A stretch of 64,000 bases of DNA from Neostapfia colusana (lineage: Eukaryota > Streptophyta > Magnoliopsida > Poales > Poaceae): positions 24,092,824 through 24,156,823 of the forward strand of contig JASWHV010000007.1 in NCBI GenBank assembly GCA_030760725.1. The letters run 5' to 3'. A model generated the notes under the pieces. The model did no database searches. It was not told the DNA's origin and saw only the letters and a list, made by a program, of their open reading frames with translations. Of the stretch, positions 57,576 to 64,000 are shown in pieces. The stretch's first letter is position 1; every line of letters starts with the position of its first letter. Made by a program: the position numbers and the translations under genes.

Positions 57576-57588
57576 ACCTACCTCTCTT
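57576..57588 (-). other. Predicted 5' splice donor in G LTR
   Basis: The minus strand reads AGAGAG|GTAGGTCC with GT at 57581-57580, 265 nt downstream of the TATA box. It would pair with the acceptor at 55357. Confidence 0.5.
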
Positions 57589-57838
57589 CGTACTCCTCTC
57601 CTCCTTGCGGCAGGACCCTTTTCCTTGCAATGGCAGCAGCTGGGGTTTTTCTTTGGAGAATTGTGAAGTTGCGGCTAGGGCAGGGTGCCGGGGTCTTCTT
57701 CTCCAGCGACGGTGAGGTGGGGCAGAACTTCGATGGCGACCAAACTCCGGCAGGGGACGGCGATCAAGGCTTGGCAGCAGAGAGAGGGGTGGTGGCCAGG
57801 GTTTTTGGGGGCTGGGGGTGGCGGCTAGGGGGGAGTTT

Positions 57839-57846
57839 TATTTATA
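57839..57846 (-). promoter_or_regulatory. TATA box of G LTR
   Basis: The minus strand reads TATAAATA within CCCCCTTATAAATAAAACTC. Clear AT-rich island in GC-rich surroundings. Confidence 0.7.
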
Positions 57847-58401
57847 AGGGGGAGAAAATAGCTAAAGGGGCTAGGATTTTAGCAACTCATTTATCCAAGG
57901 GCTGAGATTTAATTTGAGAAGAGGTGGGAGCAAGGGGCTTAGATTTAATCTATTATTTTCCACCAAGGGCTGAGATTATTTGGGAAAAAGAAAATCCAAG
58001 AAAAAAAGGAAAAGGGGGCAGCTACCGTTTCCCCCTTAGGGTGGTGCGGCCAAGGGGAGGGAGGTCGGCTAGGGCTTTCCCCTTTAGGGTGGTGCAGCCA
58101 AAATTACCCCAAAATGTGGGGAAAAATTTCCTAAGGGGAACTTAGGGGAAATTTAGGTGGGGAATTCGGAGGGAAATTAGGGGAATTTGGGGGAAATCAG
58201 GGGGGAATTAGGAAAAAATTGGGGGTGGCCAGGTTTGGCTTTTTATTTATTGTTTTGTTTTTTCTATTTATTTTTATTTTTTCTTTTCTTTTCTTTTATT
58301 TATTTGTTCTATATTCCTTCCTTTATTTTCTTCTTCTTTTTAAATGCTTCTCTACATGAAAAATATATGCAATGCATGGTAATGAATATGAGGGTGTTAC
58401 A

Positions 58402-59472
58402 GGGATACTTGTGTCACTCGGAAGGGACCCTCCCAGTAAAGGGAGAGTTTGTTCGCCCCTTCACGAGATAGTATGCGCTGAAGCACCAGGTCGCCCACCT
58501 CGAGCTGTCTACTACGCACGAACCACTGGTGATAGCGCCGGAGAGCCTGGCGATATCGTGCGTTTTGAGCAGCTGCTTGCCACTTTCGCTCGTCAACAAG
58601 GTCGATGTTAACGCCGGACCTGGTTCTGCGTGGCTTCATCGTATGCCTGGACAAGGGGGGAGCCCATGGTGTTCTCCAGGGGGAGGATGGCCTCAGCCCC
58701 ATACACCAGGAAGAAGGGTGTTTCCCCTGTCGCTCGGCTGAGGGACGTACGGCTAGCCCACAGTGCACACGGAAGCTCGTCTACCCAATTGGCACCATGC
58801 TTGCTGAAGCAGTTATAGTTGCGCATCTTAAGTCCCCTGAGTATCTCAGCATTAGCCCTCTCGACTTGTCTGTTGCTCTCTGGGTGCACAACAGATGCGT
58901 AGCAGAGTTGGATGTCCAGGTATTTGCAGTACTCTTGAAACACTGCACTGCAGAACTAGGTCCCGTTGTCGGTGATGATTCTGTTCGAGACCCCGAACCC
59001 GCAGATGATTGACTTGATGAAATTGACTCCTAACTGCTTGTTGATTGTCACTACAGGGGCTGCTTCCGGCCACTTGGTGAACTTGTCTACAGCAACATAG
59101 AGGTACTGGTATCCTCTGATGGATATGGGCAAAGGTCTCAGGATGTCCAGCCCCCACACAGCGAAGGGCCATGAGGGCGGGATCATCTGCAGCGTCTGCG
59201 CCGGTGTGTGGATCTGCTTGGCGTGGAACTGGCACGCCTTGCATCTCTTGACCAGCTTGACGGCATTCTAGAGAGCTGTCAGGCAGTAGAAGCTATGTCG
59301 GAAGGTTTTACCGACAAGCGTGCGAGAAGATGCATCGTTCCCACACCCGCCTCCATTGATCTCTACGAGCAAGTCGCAGCCCTCCTCCCGGGTTATGCAC
59401 TGCAATTGGACGCCATTGGCGCCACGCTGGTAGAGATTCCGCTCTACCAATGTGTATCTCTTAGCCAACCTA
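58402..59472 (-). pseudogene. Element H pol: integrase fragment (Tat/Retand type)
   Basis: Minus frame starting near 59470: RLAKRYTLVERNLYQRGANG, integrase zinc-finger region (TREEGCDLLVEINGG, SSRTLVGKTFRHSFY) then TAG at 59268-59270. It continues CKACQFHAKQIHTPAQTLQ, WGLDILRPLP, YLYVAVDKFTKW and ITDNGT, then a second TAG at 58956-58958 (NGTQF in relatives, so CAG to TAG). HPESNRQVERANAEIL retains the catalytic Glu. A frameshift near 58608 moves the rest (RYRQALRRYHQWFV, WEGPFRVTQV) to another frame. Cut by G at 58402 and by I at 59473. It resembles E's integrase closely but is in opposite orientation. Confidence 0.88.
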
Positions 59473-61647
59473 TGAAAGCCCACAATTACACATTTGGTCT
59501 AGTACAAAAATTTGGGGGAGATTCAAATTTTTTAAACTCATTTGCATCTAGCCATATACATATGTTACTAGTGCAAATTCAAATCTGAACTTTCCTCAAA
59601 TTTTGTCAAATTGCATATTGGATTTCACCAATGTGTTCACCACATTTGAAATAGAACCTCTGCCAAAATTCATACATTTTGGACTTTGGCTACTATGTAT
59701 TTGAATCAATGGAAGAGGATGGATTTAAATCTAAATTCAAATTCAAAAGTCCAAATGCAATTCAAATTACACCATCCGAAACTAAATTCATTTGAATTCC
59801 AATTTGAGTCTACGACTTTGTGGGAAAGTGTAGACTTTAATTGTGAGTAGTTGATGAAAATATCAGGGTAAATTAGAAAAGAATTAGAGGGGGTGAGACC
59901 AACATGGCACTGACCAAAGATTTCAACCGACTCCACCTCCCGAGCTCGGTCCTGCCGGTTGATCACCGCGCAGCCACGTGAGGCGCTCGGGTCCCAATTA
60001 CTCCACCTCACGGTGGAAATTTTGGCCTCCAAGGCCAGCACAACGAGCTGCTCAGTCTGTTCTCATCGCTCCTGAGCTGAACTCAGTTTCCCCACGCGCT
60101 GTTCTTCGTTCCTGCGAGCGAGTTCATCGCCGCCTCCCTCTGCTCACCGACGACCAGCCGATCCAGCCGTTATCATGTGCAGCTTCCAAAGAAGAAAAGG
60201 TGCGTCCTTGCACGCTGAAGCTGTAGGTGAAAGCCTTGTGTCATTTCATGCTGTATCAAGCAAGTATTGCTCGTTTTCTTCCACGGTGTGCTTCAGGGGT
60301 AGAGCTCGATCATCGATGAAATTCTTGTGCATGTGCAACCGATTCTCGAGCTGCACAGAAAACACGTTCTAGGTCATCTAGCGTACCAACTCGATCAAGA
60401 AGCATCGAGTTTCATTCTAGAACCCTAGTTATCCGAGTTTTTTGTGTCGGCGACTGAAAACAGGGCACCTTACCAGTGAGGTCACAGTTGCGGCCGTTTT
60501 CACGATCATCGGGGTTCAGAATCATGTTCAGCACATCACCACGGTACTCTCAGGCGAAACTGCATCGAAAAAGGTGCAGGGATCACCGAGTTCGACATCA
60601 CCGATGAGCTGCCGGCCGCTGTCACCATCGCAAGCACTGTTCCGACCACCGTTGAGTTTTGGTGTGTGCACCGGCATATTCACCGCGTGAAGTTGAGCAC
60701 CGGCAGCGAGTTTGGCCGAAAGTCTCGCACGGGAACGCCCAGCGGCGAGCTCTCCGGTGAGGTGCCGCTGCTGGTACCGTGGGTGGCGCGAGGAAGAAGA
60801 AGGGGGACGGATCCTGTGTGTCAGAGAGGGAAAATTGCGATCGGGATCGGTTGTGTCGTGGGGATTTCATGTAGCTACATGGGAAAGCATGTGGGCCAAC
60901 ATGCGACCTCGCTGCCGTGTTGACACGTAGCCCAGGGGCCCTCCACCCGAGTTTAAACCTTCCAAATTTCAATTTGAATTTCCAGATTTTAACCAAACTT
61001 TGAGAAGCCAGAACTTTCAGTAGGATTGGTACAAAAATCCTAGAATTTTCTCCAAATTGCATCAAATTTAAATGTTTGGGATTTAATTCCAGGAGATCCC
61101 TGTTATGGAAATTGCCAAATTTTGGCCAGAATGTCTTTCATTAATCTACTGATCTTCAATAAAACTTTGAGAAACATTGGAATTAATTTACTAGGTCTAA
61201 TGGTGTTCCAATTAATCCTGTTCCAAGAAAATTAGGAAAATATTATAACTCAAATTCAGATTTAATCTAAACTTAGGAATTCAATATCTCCCTGTAGGAA
61301 GTTTCAAATTTAGTGAAACTAATTCTCAGGGACTCAGAAAACTCTAAAGTTTCTGAAAATCCAAGTTTGCAGCATGACAAACTTTCAGGTTTGGGTTATT
61401 AATTCAGATAAGGAAAATGACTTAGAGATTTCTTTAGAGCACACACTTAATTAACTTTCTCTGAAATTTTGCTAGCAATACCTGAGTGTCATGTGGGATT
61501 CTCTGTAAAAATCTCAAGTTTATTAGAGTTCCATCTATACATAAGTCACTTAAATCTTTATAATGATATTTATACATTAATACTTAATCATGTGCATTGT
61601 TTGCATTTCGATTAGTTGCTGATCTCGAGGAAGCACCGGAGGCCATG
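59473..61647 (+). repeat. Element I: probable LTR fragment, A-like, plus sense
   Basis: Non-coding. It begins TGAAAGCCCACAATTACAC after H's coding sequence (ACCTA at 59468-59472 as possible target duplication). It is AT-rich, then GC-rich at 59880-60920, then AT-rich. Its last stretch (GTTGCTGATCTCGAGGAAGC) parallels the sense of A's LTR around 30375-30430 (GTCGCTAAGGTCGAGGAGG), so I read it as a diverged A-like LTR in plus orientation, truncated by J. A donor-like AAAAG|GTGCGT is at 60200. No TATA box or gene found. Confidence 0.5.
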
Positions 61648-63472
61648 TGTGACGCCTCTGTTCTGAGAGAGAACCTCTCGGAACTGAGACTGATGCGCAT
61701 GTGTGCCCAGGATGTTCATCACACATACACATATAATCCACAAACTGAATTCAGAATATATATAACCACGAATGAATATATTCAAGTACTTTATTACATC
61801 AATCTCTATTGCAGCGGAAGTCTATCTTAGCAGCGGAAGTCTTATTCTAGCGGAAGTCTTCTAAACTATAGTGGAAGCAATCTAATCAGCAGCAGCGGCT
61901 CCATCTCTACTCCATAGGCAAGGTTGAGGATAGATCATATGCCTAATACTCCACATGGTCTTCATAGTACGCCTCTCCTGTTGCTGATGATGAAGTAATA
62001 ATGCAAGTTTGAGTACATGATGCACTCAGCAAGTGCGGGAAAATATGATATGTAGCTTACAGCAAGGTAGTTATAAAAGGGCTCATTGCAGAAAGCAAAG
62101 TTTATTTCATAAAACTGGATAAAAACAGCAACTGGCTTTAAATGAATGTAATCCCAACATGTATTTAAACATCAACATACCTCTATCATGATTCACCTCT
62201 TTTGATGTCTCAACCAGACTTTTATCTTCCTCAACCTTTCACATGTTGATGAATACCATCTTGTATTCACTACCATCTCATCTCATATTCAATTCCGTCT
62301 CGTACCGAGACCAATGCTCATTGCCATGAATCAACAGTCATGCAACCAATCTCATTACCCGAACTCAACAGTCCCGAATACCAAATCCAAAGACCAAACC
62401 AAAACCAAACCAATTACCAACCAATTACCATCCCAATAACCATACCATATAATTATGGAAGTTGGCCAGGCGCTTGTGACCGGAAGCACGGCTATCATGA
62501 TAGTTTTACACTCTGCAGAGGTGGCACCACTTTACCCACAAGTTTGTGATTTTGTCACCCATCGGTGACTGCAGAACCTCCATTATACCAGTACAAAACC
62601 GTCGGTGTATGGCCAAGAGATCACAAAATAGTCTTTACAAAGGGGCTACTAGATGTATGGACTCACTAAGGTTTCACCAGCAGGCTAGAATCTCCAATTC
62701 TCCCACCCACGGGCCCCATCTTGTGCCATGCAGTTCCCAGGACAGTCCTCACTCGACTCCCATTCCCCGTGCCTTCCATGGTCCATAACAATCTAGTAAC
62801 TTACCTAATTACTCAGCTAAGCCGCACCCATACTTGGCCTTGTGGTGGCACTGTTATCCTGGCATGTGCTCATGAACCGGTCCTTAGATCTATGACAAGT
62901 AACCACCATCTCATTCTACCTTATTCACAAACCAAGCTTGCCTAGATCTCCGTCCGATTCATGTTCATCAAGTTCTCATTATCATTACTCATACGAGTGC
63001 AGTTAGCTAGACACTTCTACCTCGCTTCCCATAATCCCTTGGACTCAGCGAAGCAAAAAGTAAAAATGACCATACCCGACTCATCAACTGTCCCGACGAC
63101 AAGGATGGTTAACAAAACTAGTAAACTCCTATGAAAGGGTTTCCAATCAAGTTGACTCAAGCACACACACCTTTTCGCAAACAAAACAGTTTCCAAAAAC
63201 ATGGGATCAATATGGTCAAGGGGCACTTGCCTTGTTCTTGCGGCTCTTGTTGCTCTTGTGTCTCGATGTTCTGGTGTTGTAGTCCTTCATAGGTAGCTCC
63301 CTGAGCTTGCCTTCTAATTACGATCACACACATACAAAGTTCATAGCAATCAATCATTATGCACAAACTTTACTCAAGATGCATATGCATGCTATTCCTA
63401 TGATGTTGTTTTTATTAGATCGATTTGTACGTGTTCTTGCATGTTCTTGCATGGGTTTGCATGGGATTTTAC
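61648..63472 (-). repeat. Element J: LTR fragment related to B and G, minus sense
   Basis: Begins TGTGACGCC at 61648 (reverse of B's LTR end). It parallels B's LTR read backwards: CACATACACAT, CAAACTGAATTCAGA, then CTATCATGATAG at 62492-62503, CTCTGCAGAG at 62511-62520 and the GTAAACTCCT...AAAGGGTTTCC block near 63122-63148 also seen in G. Cut by K at 63473. Non-coding. CCATG at 61643-61647 may be its target duplication. Confidence 0.7.
62492..62520. other. Paired palindromes in J LTR (in G at 56391-56420)
   Basis: CTATCATGATAG and CTCTGCAGAG separated by seven bases, same order as in G and D on the plus strand. In G the first is CTATAATGATAG, with one arm mismatch. Confidence 0.6.
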
Positions 63473-64000
63473 TGTAAGGGCCTCAGTTTTTGACACATAT
63501 TTGAAGTGTTCATCACCATACACACACACCTCATTTGAGGAAAGTTGATGAACACAAATGAAGAGCAAGTAACCACCATCAACATGCTCATTAGAGAACA
63601 AACTCACATATTGCAAAAGTGGCATTTTCCACATGTGATATAGATGGGCTGGGCATATGAAAACTACTACACATTGCTAGGGATGTCCATGCCAAGATTC
63701 ACCCAAATTCAAAACCTTTTTGAGGTCATTTTGGGTATAGCTAGAAAGAGTGCAGTTTGAAACCATATTCAAATTCAAACTGTTTTTATCCCATGAATTC
63801 AAAAGTGGGAGGCATATTCTTATTCAGCACATTTTTGTGAGCTCACACACCAATTTTCACTCCATTTGGAGTTGATCTTGACATGAGCTAAGTGGGACAA
63901 ATTCAAACTTTATTTGAATTCCAAACTGAACTTGTGCTGAAATTCATTCAAACCAAACACGATTTGAATTCTAATCAATTCAAATGGCTCATGGGTGAAT
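63473..64000 (+). repeat. Element K: A-family LTR, plus sense, runs off right edge
   Basis: Starts TGTAAGGGCCTCAG, the sense start of A's LTR, and follows the reverse complement of 33055 downward with scattered differences (for example GAAGTGTTC versus GAAATGTTC). TTTAC at 63468-63472 would be the target duplication. It is inverted relative to A. Only the U3 start is in the window. Confidence 0.85.

Larger units (their letters stand above)
54243..58401 (-). mobile_element. Element G: Tekay-like gypsy, 5' LTR, leader and pre-gag ORF only
   Basis: Minus-sense element: 5' LTR 55633-58401, primer site 55616-55627, pre-gag ORF 55356-54515 and short leader to 54243, where F interrupts. gag-pol is not in the window. 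It is inserted in H's integrase; GGGAT at 58402-58406 is the expected target duplication on this side. Confidence 0.8.
55633..58401 (-). repeat. G 5' LTR
   Basis: 2769 bp, TGACACCCGG to GGGTGTTACA on the plus strand. In sense: U3 58401 to about 57815, TATAAATA at 57839-57846, donor GAG|GTAGGT with GT at 57581-57580, then R-U5. The paired palindromes are at 56391-56420. The 55700-56870 part is recognisably related to the LTRs of D, B and J. The 280-codon plus-strand frame at 57063-57905 is antisense to the LTR transcript and not a credible gene. Confidence 0.85.

Noticed and set aside
57063..57905. 280-codon open frame on the plus strand
   Set aside because: It lies inside G's LTR, antisense to its transcript, with low-complexity Gly/Val-rich sequence and no domain.
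1..64000. tRNA genes, rRNA, CRISPR arrays, bacterial-type operons or host protein genes
   Set aside because: No supporting signal was seen by eye on either strand; all long frames are retrotransposon genes or LTR by-products.

Overview
This window is plant DNA, most likely from a grass (Poaceae). It is built entirely from nested LTR retrotransposons of the Ty3/gypsy superfamily. I found no host gene, tRNA, rRNA or CRISPR array. Two lineages are recognisable. Chromodomain elements of Tekay/Del type (A, B, D and, from LTR and leader only, F, G, J) have long LTRs and tRNA-Met-like primer sites. Tat/Retand-type elements (E, H) have a non-chromodomain integrase and, in E, an antisense ORF. The grass assignment is an inference from these families. 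Letters A to K are my own labels.

Layout by nesting. H (58402-59472, minus) is the outermost element seen. G (minus; 5' LTR 55633-58401, leader to 54243) lies in H. F (LTR end 53705-54242) lies in G. E (plus; 47092 to about 53704) lies in F. B (plus; gag-pol 39884-44380, 3' LTR 44393-47091) lies in E. A (minus; from the left edge to 33055) lies inside B's 5' LTR. D (1411-23444, minus) lies inside A's RNase H region. The left halves of A, B, E, F, G and H are beyond position 1. On the right side, I (59473-61647, plus) lies in H, J (61648-63472, minus) in I, and K (63473 to the right edge, plus) in J.

Two rearrangements stand out. D is a tandem element, LTR-internal-LTR-internal-LTR, with an exact 9282-bp period and one GTTGG target-site duplication around the whole array. 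The A/B junction (A leader, A 5' LTR and part of B's LTR) is duplicated in tandem as a 5322-bp unit whose three boundaries share the 9-mer TGTTCTCAA.

How the genes work together. D copy 1 is structurally complete: a pre-gag ORF plus one 1489-residue Gag-PR-RT-RNaseH-IN-chromodomain ORF. D copy 2 differs by a single nonsense codon. A, D and G share a pre-gag ORF, and in A, B, D and G every ORF start sits directly behind a plant-type 3' splice acceptor. D, G and B also have a good 5' splice donor about 260-280 nt downstream of an LTR TATA box. I infer that these elements use a leader intron to choose between the pre-gag and gag-pol messages. B is open throughout but has lost an integrase catalytic aspartate. 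A, E, G and H are broken by stops and frameshifts.
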